A stretch of 64,000 bases of DNA from Anthoceros angustus (Eukaryota; Streptophyta; Anthocerotopsida; Anthocerotales; Anthocerotaceae): contig MU008171.1 of the NCBI GenBank assembly GCA_010909165.1, forward strand, positions 186,001 to 250,000, written 5' to 3'. Of this stretch, positions 1 to 12,172 are shown piece by piece (position 1 is the first letter of the stretch; each line of letters opens with the position of its first letter). Below the pieces are notes generated by a model, which was not told the DNA's origin, made no database searches, and saw nothing but the letters and a program-made list of their open reading frames with translations. The translations under genes and the position numbers were made by a program.

Positions 1-1734
1 GAGACCTGCCCATCATATCCTCTTGCATGTGCAAGTCCTCCGTGTCACTTCCACCGCTTTCGTCCCTCCCATCCATGACTGCCAACCATCGCGACACAAA
101 AGGAGCCACTTCTAAGAGCTTTTCCGGCGTTTCCTTCCATTACAAGTTGTGACAGGCGAAACCAACAGCACCCACCAAAATCACACCCTACCTGAGGTGG
201 GCGAGGACAACTCGCTGGAGTTCCCCTCTGCCGCTCTCATTTCGTACCCCGCCTTGTGAGGGAACATAGATGCTTGGCAGTTAAAAAGCACTGTGTCCAT
301 GTGCCTCTCTGAGACCATTACCAACGGTTGAACATGATGCTGTCCTCCGGAGAAGTTCATGGAGGAGTGACCAGCCACAAGATGTGACTCCTTGATATTC
401 TGCAACCCATCAACTTGAGTCTCAAAACGGGAAGCAATTCTGGTTGCCAAGGTGCCGTTCACGAGCTGCTTCAGCCTTGGATCGCACTGCACTAGCTTCT
501 CATAATGTCTATTTAGGATGCCTTCAGGGAATTGTAATTCATGCTTCCTGTAAACCAAGCAACGTACAAACAGAGATGCTGAGCAGCTGTGAAGTGCATT
601 TCATCTCTCGAGTCAAGAGGAAGCATGCAAGGGGAAACTGAGGCTGACAGCTGAACTGGGCTAACTCACATGCAGACAGTGGCCTCCCCTCCAGTGAAAT
701 CCGATGTCGCTTGCCACAACGTGTGTTTCCTCGGCTGCGGGTTAATTTCTCTGAAGAACAATGGTGGCCTCGAAACCTGCAACATGCAAGAAACTGGTGT
801 CAACACACTTCATGCTCCAGTTGCATAGCAGATTCCCTCTTTTCAGTGGACTCGCCACAGAAACAATTCCTACCTCGATCTCAAGCGAGCCGGGAAGATT
901 GTCTGGACAGCTGGCTCTCATTGCCGAGATGTCGGACCACTGGATCTCAATTTTACTCTTCAATCCCGTGTCCAACACCTCCCACACAAGCTTCCTCTTG
1001 GCGTAGTAGCACTTAGCCACGAGATCCCCTTCGTATCTGGACAGACGCTGGCGACAAAAACCACGACCCCGACAAGAGGGACGTCAGAGAGCCCCAGAAG
1101 CGAAGCCATGAACAAGAAACAAGGGCATGCCCCTAACATACCTCCCAAGACCCGATTTTCAGGCTGGAGGCCGGAAAGTTGGAAGCCTTCAGCTTGTCAT
1201 GCGCAGAGCCGGTAGGCGCGAGGCATCTGCCAAGCCTGTTCCTGGGAAGACCGGAAGCAGCGCCATCGGCGCCGCTGCCACCAGCGTCGCAGTCGAAACC
1301 TTGCGTCAGCTTCATGGAAATAAGATCCAGGAGAGACGGCGTCTTCTTGAGCCTCAACCCCAACGGACTGGGCTCGTCCAGCGGGTTGTCTGCCGGCGGG
1401 AGGGGATGCTGAGCCTCCAATTTGCACGCGCGGACGGGGTGCTCGGAGGACGCGAGCCCCGGGCTGGCAATGGCCACATAGCTGGTTGGAGGCCCCATCT
1501 GGCGGTGAAGCCACAACGAAAGCAGCTTCAGCCAGCCGCGAACACAAGATCCCCTAATCTCACAAGCAAGCACAAGCCAAGCCCGAACCGCCCAAGGAAA
1601 ACAAGGAGAACCACGGACGGGAGCCGCACCTCGTCTGGCCCAGACGGACCAGTGTCGAACATCTTGCGCTTCCGGCTGAGCATGACGAAGTCGTGGGCAT
1701 GAGGATGCCCGGACAGATCGAGGTCCAGACCCAT
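1..1734 (-). CDS. ASG1-like plant nuclear-type protein (partial, 3' end outside window)
   Basis: The translated exons resemble the Arabidopsis ALTERED SEED GERMINATION 1 (At2g24100) family, a plant-specific family of unknown biochemical activity. My model, read on the minus strand, has six exons: 1734-1615, 1498-1142, 1047-874, 776-670, 547-192 and 111 to beyond base 1. All junctions are GT-AG and keep phase. Family landmarks in order are LGLRLKKTPSLLDLI, KLKASNFPAS, RYEGDLVAKCYYAKRKLVWE, KIEIQWSDISA, RPPLFFREINPQPRKHTLWQ and EKLVQCDPRL. The ATG at 1734 opens a 40-codon exon ending in phase 0. A later ATG at 1498 directly follows the acceptor and is less likely. The last visible exon is acidic and still open at base 1. 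The gene is divergent from KDSB across about 0.94 kb. Family assignment is strong; function is unknown. Confidence 0.8.
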
Positions 1735-2676
1735 GTCATCTCCGGGGAAGGAGTGCTCCACCTTGGGAATTCTGAGATGTGGCAGGATGCAAGCTGGAGG
1801 CACGGGAGCACAGGCGGCGCTGCCTGATTGCGGGGTGTGGCGACTAGGGAACTGGAATAGTCCGTGCCCGTCCGCTACTCCTACTGTACTGCCCCCACCG
1901 TATTGCGAGGCTGCCGACGAGAGGGTGAAGGCCACCATCGCTTTAGCCTCCTGAGCTCCTACAGCAGCTCGACTATGCACACTCCTGCTTCTACTCCTAC
2001 TCCTACTCCTACTCCTACTCCTCCCGCATCTGTTACTTGTGCCCAAGATTCCGGTGCCGCCTTCCGATCCCGACTCCCTCGTTTAAGATTCCCGCCACGA
2101 TTCGAGTCTCGAACTGCCGAGACATGGGCGCCAGCAAACCCAGCGCCCACAAACGCCCCTCACGATCCGATCCGGAAGAGGAAGGCAAGCCCAAGCAAGG
2201 AAAGGCCGAGGTCAGCCAGAGCAACAACAACACAAGGCGAGTTGAGAACGAAGGAGGAAGGAGGTGCGGGCGATCGATTTACTTGTATCAGCTCGCGAAG
2301 TGGATATTTCGCCCGCCAGTGAGGCGGTCCCACGTGGGGACCTTTGTGCTTGGCCTCGGCGAAACTCGCAGGGCGACCGGTCGGTAGTGCACGTGGGGAC
2401 ACGTCAGCTGGGCGGGCGCTCAGCAAGTTGCAGTATGCATGTACATACGGGTAGTCGCGCCGGCATGGCTGGAGACCCCAAACCCGCGCGGGTTCGAACG
2501 GAGTCGCGTCGCCTTCGCCTGGGACCCGCGCAGGTTCGAATCCGGTCTGCGATGCGACATAGGGAGTAACATGTGAGTATATAGTTTAATCCATTACGCC
2601 CATGGAGTGGGTGGCAGAGGAGTTGGCGGACAGGTCGTTGGGTTTCTTCACACCAGCGGGAGCCAGCTGGTGAGCC
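1735..2676. promoter_or_regulatory. Divergent promoter region with two G-box/ABRE cores
   Basis: This 942-bp spacer separates two divergent genes and must hold both promoters. It contains two CACGTGGGGAC blocks, at 2331-2341 and 2390-2400, each with a CACGTG G-box core. An ACACGTC follows the second. A CCTACT-type microsatellite lies at about 1988-2025, probably in the 5' leader of the ASG1-like gene. Two GGTTCGAA words occur near 2490 and 2532 but do not fold into a tRNA. In plants bZIP and bHLH factors bind CACGTG; a role in abscisic-acid or light control is inference. Confidence 0.5.
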
Positions 2677-4090
2677 ATGTCCCGGCCGCTGGCTGTGGGG
2701 ATCATCCCTGCGCGCTATCTCTCGTCGCGTTTCCAGGGCAAGCCGCTGGCGCTCATTCTGGGGAAGCCGATGATCCAGGTGCGGCAATTCGGGCTGTGCA
2801 ATCCAATCCGGTTCGATTTAGGGGCAGCTTGGACTCACGTGCTTGTGCTCTTGCTGCTGCTGCTGCTGCTCGGATTGGTGTGCAGAGGACATGGGAGCAG
2901 GCGAAATTGGCGTCCGCATTGGACGCTGTAGGTGAGTGATATCGGATGCCTTGCTGCTGTGGTGCGCGCTGCTCAGCTGCTGATGACTGTCTCTTGCTGT
3001 GCTCCAGTGGTGGCCACGGATGACGATCGAATTGCGTCCTGCTGCCGCCGTTTCGGAGCGGACGTGGTGATGACGTCGCAGAGCTGTCAGAACGGTTCTT
3101 GTTCTTCCTCTGTCTCTGCTTCTGGATCTGCCCTAGCGTGCCTGCTTGCCTTGCTCATCCGACGCTGAGGATGCGCCTGGCAGGAACGGAACGGTGCCAC
3201 GAAGCGCTGCACAAGCTGAGCAGCAAGTACGACATTGTTGTCAATATCCAGGGGGATGAGCCGCTCATCGATCCGCACATCATCGACGGCGTGGTGAGGG
3301 CATTGCAGGTCAGCTGAGCTACAGTCACCTACCTATCTACCTGCAGTCCTGCACCATGCCATGCCTAGTTTGAAAACAAGAGTTGAGTTTGGTAAGGGAC
3401 TCGGAACCGCAGGGATCGCCCGACGCCGTCTTCAGCACGGCAGTCACGTCTCTGAAGCCGGAACATGCTGCAGATCCGAATCGAGTCAAGTGTATTTTGG
3501 ACACACACGGCTATGCCATCTACTTCTCCAGGGGCCTCATTCCCTTCAACAAGTAATCTCACCCTTCCTGGCCTGCAATTCGTGGCATTTGTCTGTAAAC
3601 GTGGAACATTAAGCATCTTACTCACCTGTTTCCTCTGTCGTCTCTCACACAGGAAAGGAATTGTGAACCCAAACTTCCCATACTATTTGCATCTGGGCAT
3701 CCAGGTGAGTCCGTCAATCAATTCCAGCCAGTGAGGCCAACATCTCGTCACTGCTCCACTTCGCTCGTATTGCCCACTGCTTCCTTGCCTCCTCGTCCTG
3801 TGCAGTGCTACGATGCTAAATTCCTGGCTGTCTATTGCGCCATGCCTGCCACTCCATTGCAAATCGAAGAGGATTTGGAGCAACTGAAAGTGCTGGAGAA
3901 TGGGTATAAGATGAAGGTAGCTAGCTGCCCTTTTCACCTTCCTACTCACGCTCATGGCTACTTGGCTCTTCACACTTCACTCCGGAATGCTTTGTAGGTG
4001 ATCAAGGTGGAGCACGACGCTCATGGTGTGGACAGCCCGAGTGATATTGCCAGTATCGAGGCCCTGATCAAGAGCAAGGGCTTAGCTTGA
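2677..4090 (+). CDS. KDSB: CMP-Kdo synthetase (3-deoxy-manno-octulosonate cytidylyltransferase)
   Basis: The enzyme joins CTP and Kdo to give CMP-Kdo, the activated sugar used for rhamnogalacturonan II in pectin. Eight exons keep phase with GT-AG introns: 2677-2778, 2886-2931, 3008-3094, 3184-3308, 3413-3552, 3653-3704, 3806-3916 and 3998-4090, giving 251 aa. Motifs in order are [17 protein letters not shown] (nucleotide binding), [54 protein letters not shown] and HGVDSPSDI. The model starts right at the catalytic domain. As I recall, the Arabidopsis enzyme has an N-terminal membrane anchor; none is visible here, so either an upstream exon is missing from my model or the protein is soluble. 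Intron 1 contains a short CTG run near 2847-2870. The gene is convergent with the SAM-domain gene, 356 bp apart. Confidence 0.92.
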
Positions 4091-4446
4091 TTTTTTGGCA
4101 CCTCCGTGCCTGCAAGTTCCTAGGAACCTATTCCATCCCACATGACCGTTTGACAAGTTCATCACAAAACACAGAGTAGGGCTCACAATCCATGTTCCTG
4201 TGAGCTAGCTCTTTCCTCATTTTGGCAAGCATGCCATGAGACCGAGGGAGACATGGCTCCCCGAAAAAGTTTTCAAAGTACAATTGAGATACAAGAGCCG
4301 CCCAGCACAACATGTGCCAAGTGCTAGGGTGCATCAACCGGGTAAAGTAAGTAGCCCTTCGTCCTTGAATGACCTAGACACTTCCGGCATCAAACGCGAC
4401 TTTGCTGGGTTTCGACCTCAGGACTTTTGACCTACTGTCCCGGCTG
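4091..4446. other. Convergent 3' spacer between KDSB and SAM gene
   Basis: This stretch should hold the 3' UTRs and terminators of two convergent genes. I see no coding signal, repeat or clear polyadenylation signal beyond ordinary AT-rich words. Confidence 0.6.
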
Positions 4447-6710
4447 TCAATGCGCCCGTGTAGCAAGGAGAATCTTCTTCCTTGGTCCCTGTCCCATCAG
4501 AAAGGAAAAACAAGAACATTAGCACCTGAGCGACCCCTACCAACTGCGAAAAGGTCTCGACGAATGTGGGAAACGAATGATACCATTGGAACACCAAGTT
4601 CCTTCAGGTCGTCATCGCTCATGTGCCGTAGTACAGCCATATCTATCTGCAAGGTAGTAATTATGATACCCAACTCAGAGACGAATTTCGAAGACATCAA
4701 GTCCGTTGTCAAAAAAATCTACAATGACAAGAAACAGTGAGCTATTAATCATACCTCTTCTGATTGAAAAGTTCCTAGATATTTGCTTAGGCCCAGCGTC
4801 TGCAAAAGGGAAGCTACAGTCTGCTCTTCAGCCTGCAGAAAAATTATCGGAATCCACAATGCCTGTTAGCTACATTGCTTTCATCTTTGGCACTTGCACC
4901 TCATCGACATGCTACCATGACAGAGAACCAAGCCCATTGAACTAACAAGGCCACACATAACACAGACAGCATATGCTGCATTTTCTAGCCAGATTCAACC
5001 CCTGACAACCGCTTACACACAGCCATCTTTGGATCTACTACAAGAGGCAGCATATCGTGGTTCACCGGTACCTTGACTAGTGAAATCTTTTAGAACCTCA
5101 AGCAACCCCAAAATCCAGAGCAGTTCAGGCACGGAGGGACCTTGAAACAAGCAGACACGTTTTAACAAGGGTAGCATGATTACAGGCTTCTGGCTTGTCT
5201 TGCTACGTCCAGCAACTTGCTGTGTTGCCACCGTTGATGGTGTTCCTGTGCTCCCACGCACCACAGAAGCCAGGCGTCGCTCTGCAATTTGCCCAACTTG
5301 GGACTGTACCCCACTTGAAAGCTTCTCCCTGAGATCTTTCTCTCGTGCAATTGGCTTCAAAGTAGTAAGCTGACTTATCTGGCCAGTCACAGGTTTTGAG
5401 GCAGTATTCTGCCGAGCAAGCCGATATCTCAAGTCATGTGCATTCAGCCGGCCGTCTTCCCCTTTGATTAAGGACACGACATTCATCCCAGTCCTCACAC
5501 AGCCGCTGCCACTCAATCACAAGACACACATCCAAAGAAAAACAACGCTAGAAATAACAGAGCCAAGCTTCATCACACATCTTGAGGATACTTGATGGTT
5601 GCAACTCCTCCTCCTCCCCTTGGTCAAAAAGATCATGCTTCCACTTGCCATCCTCTTGCCGTTGCCTAAGTAAGAGCAGACAAAAAGAATAAAGGAATGA
5701 ACGCCTGAGATGAAACACAAATAAAACCATCTCAGGCCGAACAGTCGCTCTATAGATGACTCCATACAATAGGCTGAGGTCTACTGTTGAGATCATAAGT
5801 AGAAGCCCAGCTGCAATTGACATGATGCCAACTCACGTGAACCAGGCCTAGCTCTCTTGCGCAGGTCGCATTGCATTGAAACACTTCGCATGATTTCTCC
5901 CACCTGGCCCTCACCAATGTGAACCCAGACTCTGGATCACTCACAGAGGATGTCTCCAAACCCTTTATTTACCAGGAATTGCAAAAGCTATGTGTCATGT
6001 GCATCCACTAAGACACCAAATTTTCTTGCTTAGCTACAACCTTCTAGTCCTCCGATCCTTGCTATTCCAGGTCAAGGCAATGTTAACCAAATCCATGGTG
6101 CACCATGTAGAGAACTGGCTTGCATGAATCACCCTGATGCTGCGGAGTTGATGTACAAAGCCCCGTTCGGACTCAAAGTTGATACCGAGGACAAGGACTG
6201 AACGGATGCATCAGGTTAGAAAGACCTCCCCCATATGCTCGGCAGACAGGCTTCTATCAGTGTCTCACTCAGGACCAAGTGACGCCCTCAAGAACCTAGG
6301 GCCTCCAAGAGGCAGACACTCTTCGGCCAGTGTTCACCCCCACCTTACAACACACTGTTGCGTCCAGCTCTTCGGCTCTGACAGGTGAGACCCGAAACTT
6401 CCCTAATGCTACCATGTCTCTCACATTCACCATGTCTCTAATGCTACCATGTCTCTCACATTCACTCGCAACTACAGGACCAGGAGCCGGAAAGTCACCG
6501 TGGCGACACACCAGGAAGGTCCGCATAATGTTCAAAACCAGCAATAGAGGCCTAGCGTCTGCTGCCAACTTGAAAAGCAGTGAAAACCTACCGCTTAACG
6601 AAGCTCTGTCTTCCTCCGGCGGAGCCGTAATCCCCAGCCCCTCCACCTAGCCGATCCCTGATAGACCTTTTCCTAATGTTTCCAACTCCAGCTACGTGAT
6701 CTGAATACAT
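4447..6710 (-). CDS. Plant SAM-domain protein (At3g07170/At5g48680-like)
   Basis: A C-terminal sterile alpha motif domain is assembled from three short exons: 4832-4755 (EEQTVASLLQTLGLSKYLG), 4646-4584 (IDMAVLRHMSDDDLKELGVP) and 4488-4447 (GPRKKILLATRAH, stop). All three are phase 0 with good GT-AG sites. Upstream exons carry features shared with the Arabidopsis SAM family as I remember it: RKRSIRDRLG in exon 6710-6592, a basic and acidic stretch (GKWKHDLFDQGEEEE) in an exon starting at 5665, and DGRLNAHDLRYRLARQN plus EKDLREKLS in an exon from about 5505-5511 down to 5184. The first intron is about 0.93 kb. The 3' end of exon 2 (about 5581) and a possible small extra exon are unresolved. SAM domains mediate protein-protein or RNA contacts; the actual role is unknown. 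Confidence 0.75.
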
Positions 6711-7640
6711 TTCCGCAGACGACACAAACGCTCTTCTATTCACCACCTGAAGCCAAAAAAAAAGCAAGCGATCGCTGTGAAAAACGACAACTCCCTGCCC
6801 GCAGCCCTGCCAGTACGGCAGCCAAAAGCGATGCGGGTGTAACGAGAGTTGAATGAGTAACAGCATGTAGGGTGTGGGGCAAGAAAACAGAAGCGGACTG
6901 TAACTCATGCCAAGCAGAATTTAACGGAGGCAGCTCAAAGTCCAGTCTCCTTCCGTGCTGGAAATTTGCAGCACGGTTACGGGACGTGCAGAGTTTGTGG
7001 AAACAGCAGAGAGGGCAACCCTAAGAGAGGTGAAGAGGATAGAGTGGAGAGGAGACCTGGCCGGTTGATCCGATGGTAATGGTGACGCGGGGCCGAGACA
7101 TTAAGCGGGCCGCGGGCGGAATGCAGCGAAGGGCGCGTCCACGTCACGCACAGGGCCAGGCGGCCGGCGGTTGAAACAAAAAAGGGAGTAGCAGCGGCGG
7201 GAACATGGTTGATGTAAGTTTGGGTGCTGAGCTTGCTTGCCTCCCTTGGCTCCTCGGCCAGGCGGGAGCAGATGCACAAGGCAGCGCGGGGAGCGGTGGA
7301 GCGGGAAGAGGCTCCCTGTTCACAGCAGCACAAAGCTTGCTAGCAAGAAGGCTCCGGCCTAGGCAGAAACAGCACACGCGAGTACAGCAGCCGACTCGAT
7401 TCGGCTTGTTCACTCCCCAAACCAGTCGCTACTCCCCGCCCTAGGCTAGTCTACACGAATAGTTGATGCGCTTGTGTATACATATACACATGCTAGCTCA
7501 TTCCGTTTCCCTCGCCAGAATTTCCTTCGACTTTTATGAACCTGCTAAAGCATGACTACCTAGTAAGGGATATCAAAAAACTATCTATTTTATTGAACGG
7601 AAAAAACGATGGGAAAAAAAAACCCATCTAGCACGGGACA
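6711..7640. other. Upstream region of the SAM-domain gene
   Basis: No gene is recognisable. The part at 6960-7440 is GC-rich and could be the promoter or 5' UTR of the SAM-domain gene; 7440-7640 is AT-rich with A runs. Open frames here show no family motif. Confidence 0.4.
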
Positions 7641-7959
7641 ACCAAGGTGGACCCCGGGAGTCAAAGTGCAAAGGAGGATCCTTACCTAAGGTTACCTACT
7701 ACTCCCATAACATCATATGCAAAAGAACAAATGGCCTCCAAACTACGGAGGAAGAGGAAGAAGCGTCACCTGACGTCGTCGCCTTGTGAAGGATTGCCGT
7801 CGAGAGGGCCCTTTGAAGGACAATGGAGACTCGCTGTCAGAAGTAAGCATTGAAATAACAAAGGGACAGCACCGTGCCATGCTTGCGGGCGTGATAAGAT
7901 TTGGCATAGGACTTGAAAATTTTATTGAAGTCCGTAGCCATTGCCCCATACGTTTCATG

Positions 7960-9460
7960 TGTGAGCGGAATTAAAAAGTGCCCGCTTGCATCCCGCAGAA
8001 CTTCCTGACCTTGAGAGCCGCAGCTCCGGCGGCAGCCCAACCAGGATGGTTAGTGATAACCTAAGCAGAAATGGTGTCTCGAGCAAGGTAAATAACCACC
8101 ACGTCCGCCACCGAAACCTGATCACCGCGGACAAAGTACAAGTCAACCCTGATTGAGCGACCTGTTCAAAGAGTGTACCCTCGCTCCCTACAGGCCATGT
8201 AGCCGCTTTCGCGAGCTATGGCAAACATGACATCGCGGATAGCGTCATGGGTGGCAATGCAATGACCCCCATGGGGACAACGAGCAAGGTGAACCTCAGA
8301 GTCATCGAGGGCAAAGCCGCACTCGCAGGTAAGGAGGGAAGACGCCACAGATTGGAGAAGGCCAAGACGGAATCGCATCGCAGTGGGGAAGGTGGTTGGT
8401 GCGATGACAAAAGCCCGTATACATGGACGAGCCAAAAGCCAAGCGCCTGCGCCCTTACCAGAATAAGAGCGAAGCTGAGCCCTCAATGACTTGAGGATGG
8501 AGGGGTCCAAGAGGACGGATTGGAAAGCCAGGCCGATTTTCTTCTAAAGCAACAATGCTTGCAACCCACTAAAACCATCGGAGATGAACATCGAGAAAGG
8601 AGGACATTACCACCGAGTATCCGCAGAAAGCATTTCCCTGGCTTGCCTTGAGGAAATTTGGAGAGGGAAGGTTCCCTCCTCCACACTAGACATAAGATTC
8701 TCGAGAAAGGGCCTGTTCTGGAGGATGAAACGAGAGGCTAGAGCAGGAGCTGATAGGGCCAAGCTGCCTAAAAAAGCCGCCAAGGAAGAAACTTCCAGTG
8801 AGAGTAGGCCGACGCCCCCAAACTGCACTGACATGGACGCTTGCCAGCGGGCCAAATCACCCATAAGGCACTCGAAAGCCCCTAGGCCCATGATGTCCTC
8901 AAAAGTATCCATTATCTTCCCATCAAACCTCTGCAATCAAAACAAAAGAACCGAAGATGGGGGGAGCGTGCGGATGAGGTAACCAGGGCGCCTAGCGAAG
9001 CTCTCGATAAACCTAGAGGAGCCGAGGGGGACCCCCAAATCCGTAGACCCAAGGCCGGAACAATCTCCTAACAAGGAACTGCAAGGTGGGGAGCATACCC
9101 GACGGGGACCATACGCGGTACTTGGGGAGCTTAACCTTCAAGCCAACCAAAAAAAGCTCATGGGAAAAGAGCTGGAAGGTGCCCTTGACCTTGTCCCTAG
9201 GCCCAAGGATGTGAGAGTTATCTGCCAGCGATGGGAAGGCACAGTCCCGCGCTAAGGAAGCAGCCCTAGAAAGAGCCCTATGGTACCTGCGGCTGATTCA
9301 AAGACACAAACAGCAAATCTCGAAGAGACGCTCCTGTGCTGATAGTAGAGGTTGGAAGACTTCCCGTAGAAGCATCTGACAAAAGGTATAAGGCTCCCCA
9401 TGACACCCCCAGCGTCCCTAAGCTCCTCGAAGATGTAATCTTCTGTTGACTGGGTGCAAC
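7960..9460 (-). mobile_element. Non-LTR retrotransposon (LINE) fragment, degenerate
   Basis: The minus strand encodes broken pieces of a LINE ORF2. The C-terminal piece at about 8510-8166 has a zinc-knuckle-like CECGFALDD...HLARCPHGG followed by ATHDAIRDVMFAIA. The same module occurs in the LINE at 40.6-41.9 kb (CSCGAPLDD...HLARCPAG...ATHDAIRDVM). About 8936-8607 matches another shared block (VEEGTFPLQ..SRQAREMLSADTRW). Near 9440-9330 the nucleotide sequence resembles the reverse-transcriptase part of the second copy around 41870-41960. Frameshifts and stops interrupt every frame and the 5' part is missing, so this is a dead 5'-truncated copy. Confidence 0.7.
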
Positions 9461-10859
9461 AACACCATCCAGCTTCTCTTTCTTCAGGCTCTTGGGCACA
9501 TACTTGTCACTTGATTTCTTCCCATTTAAGAAGTGCCTAGCCTCCTTCCTCAAGTTATTCTTCCAATACCTCAACTCGTAAGCCACTAACTGAGCTACAA
9601 CATAGGAAAGCTCCGTGGACCTGAAATTGTTTGTCGTATGGTGCTTTCAATAAAAAGCATATAGACATCAGAGTGCTCCCAAAAATCAGACAGCAGAGGG
9701 TTGCACATGTGTCGGATAGTGTAATGCACCCTATCCTTTAGTGGAAACAAAGAAGGCGAGTCACGTAGTATGTAACCTGCACATGCAAAAACACACAAAC
9801 AGTCAGGCTTGAGTACATTCGGCCCTACAAAATCTCATGGCTGAAAGCCAGGCTTGAGAACTTTCTGGTTTATAATAACAGGCCAGAGTTACAGGCCTGT
9901 AATGGAGGCGTGCATTTATAGGCTTGAATTACAGACATGTAAATTCATGCCTACTACAAACAGCCCTGCATGGGGCCTCACCTACAGGCTTGTTAATCGC
10001 CAACAAAATGCTTACCACTTTCATGCAAGTGCGATAGCAGAACCTCATGCTCCAAGTCGCAAATCCTCTTCAGTTTTGGACCACGCTGCTTATTGCCCTC
10101 GAAGTCCACATCCAGATATGCTAAAGGAATTTCAGTATGTACCCCAGCATGAACATTAGTGTGGAGATGCTTATGTTGGGGGTTATCACATCCCGGCTGT
10201 GTTTCGACACTCACTCCCTTGTTCGCACCATCGGAAGATTATTGGTGGCAAGGGTATCCTAGAAGCCTTCTTGGCGAATGAGTTCACTTCTGCATCAAAA
10301 GCCAGCCCATTTTCCAATCTCGCGGCTTCTTCCACAATATCAGTTATCCTAGGATTCTAGAGGCTATCACAGACCACCACGTCAGAATCATGTCATTCCT
10401 TCATGCTACGAGCAAGCTCAGCTCCGGGAATTTGGTTAGCACAAGCATTGGCTCGTGTATTCAGCTTGCTAAGGCACCTTTGAGGGTTGGATCTTTGATT
10501 GTCCCTTCTCATCGGTAGTGTTTTGTGTTGTGTCCCTCCTTGCTCGGTCGACCTCCTCTCCACCGGCCTCCTCAACGGCTTCCATGGTTAAGTGCGCCTA
10601 AAAGGATGCATTGCCTCCAAGGCACTCCACCAGTTCACCAACTTCATTCTATAGTCTAGAGATCGTGCCTGCCTGCTTCGTGATTGAGGTGCACGCGTAG
10701 CCATGAATGTTGCTGGAATATTGTGTGCCGATTTGTAGTACTGTAGATGTCGTGCGTTTTGGGCAAAGTTGCTTGCTTTGGTTTCCCGGTTGTGCGCTTA
10801 GTTTATGTTGCTGCGATTCTTATCCTTGATCAGTGGGTTGCACATGGATTTCGTTGCTG
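9461..10859. other. Unannotated repeat-rich stretch with CAGGCTTG words
   Basis: From about 9803 to 10000 the word AGGCTTGA or its variants recurs every 30-60 bp, and a perfect 14-bp palindrome TTACAGGCCTGTAA sits at 9889-9902. This resembles the subterminal repeats of a DNA transposon, but I cannot place a terminal inverted repeat. The rest holds short open frames with no recognised motif. Confidence 0.35.
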
Positions 10860-11290
10860 GCTTGCAGCTCTGGTTGTGGAAAACGGGAAGCAGCCACGCT
10901 AGCGCTATGGCTTTCAACACCGGTCATGGGACCTCAATTTTCGAGCACGACTAGAAAGAGCTAACTGTCCTTATCGACAAGCCCGGCTCCCTTTCTCACC
11001 AATATTTGTGGCGTCTGATGCGATTGGTGCACAAGCACGTTGACAAGCTAGAGTGTGTGTATGGGGAGGTGTAGAGGTTTGCCAATCGGACCGATGTTTC
11101 GGAAATGGAGGCTAGTTCCTGGAAGCCCGAGGATTTTCACGGCTACCACCTCCTTGTGGCAGAATTGGAGAAGGTGGTGGGCATTGAGCAAACCGGAATC
11201 GTGTGGTGGGTGAGGGAGAGGTTGCATACCGCAAACGGGGACCTGGCCACATCCGCATCCGGTAGTAGATTTTGATTTAGATGCATGCAC
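10860..11290 (+). pseudogene. Coding remnant of unknown, probably transposon, origin
   Basis: One plus-strand frame reads as protein-like sequence with internal stops: LTVLIDKPGSLSHQYLWRLM, then a stop near 11075, then WKPEDFHGYHLLVAELEKVV. The composition looks like coding sequence rather than random translation, but I do not recognise the family. It lies upstream of a CACTA-type terminus at 11946 and may be that element's cargo or transposase remnant. Confidence 0.3.
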
Positions 11291-11469
11291 CATCCCGTTA
11301 TGTTGTGCTGGTTGCTGGTATTGATATTGTGTATGGTTTTCGTGACCGACCCATACTTTTTGGGTGAGCATGTCTCTCAATAAAGCGGCCATCTTTCATT
11401 CCACTTCCTGAAACCCTCTCTCAAACCCTATACCATATGCATATGAATGGTCACATATCCTTGAGCCTC

Positions 11470-11946
11470 GTTGTAAGCCATTGTCACCCTTAGTAACCGG
11501 CGTGTTGCTGTAATGTATGTATGTATGTCTACGTTATAAACGCCCCTATTGTAAAACCTGATATTGCGTTGTAAACCACTCACCGTTGTAACTAGACCAT
11601 GAACTGATGTGAAGGAAATTGTTGTAAACCATACTCGACCGGGGTTTATTACGGGCGTCGTTATAAATAGAACATACACTGTTGTAAAGTCTTTGCTAAA
11701 AACTTTGCGTATTGTAACCTAGAAGAGCCCTCGTCGTAAAAGAGCTTGTGTTATGCCACGTCATCAGAATAACCCGTGGCTAAATACACCCTATAATAAA
11801 ACACCAGAGCTCCTGTAAAAACGCGAATGACTATACGAGAAAATAATACATGAACCATGAAGCCCCATTGTAATTTGAATCGAGCCTGAAATCTCTCCCC
11901 GCTCTACAAAACAGCCTCTAGGAAAAGATCCGTTTTCCTAGTAGTG
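11470..11946. mobile_element. Right end of a CACTA-type (En/Spm) DNA transposon
   Basis: The stretch ends in TTTTCCTAGTAGTG at 11933-11946, whose reverse complement CACTACTAGGAAAA is a typical plant CACTA terminus. Inside it, about ten copies of GTTGTAA or TTGTAA lie in the same orientation between 11470 and 11880, as expected of subterminal transposase-binding repeats. An inverted pair of CTAGGAAAA at 11918-11940 can form a small hairpin. I could not find the matching left end, so element size is unknown. Confidence 0.5.
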
Positions 11947-12172
11947 ACCTCAACCTATGAGCCCTCGAACCAAATTGAGCTGCATCCAATAGTAGCTCCT
12001 AACCTAAGACTCCTCGGATCGTGCCAAAGTCCTCCTGGACTTGCTTCTTCACGCTCATGCATGCTGGCACATTCTCCAGCATGTATCCACAAGGCCTTTC
12101 TTACCCTTTCTGGATCAAGCGTAAGATCCTCATCAAGTCATAGAACAATGTTGTTCGTGGGTCCTTCAGACC

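Noticed and set aside
2480-2560. tRNA-like B-box words (GGTTCGAATCC) upstream of KDSB
   Set aside because: The T-arm has a mismatch, no matching acceptor strand or A box lies at the right distance, and no cloverleaf can be drawn.
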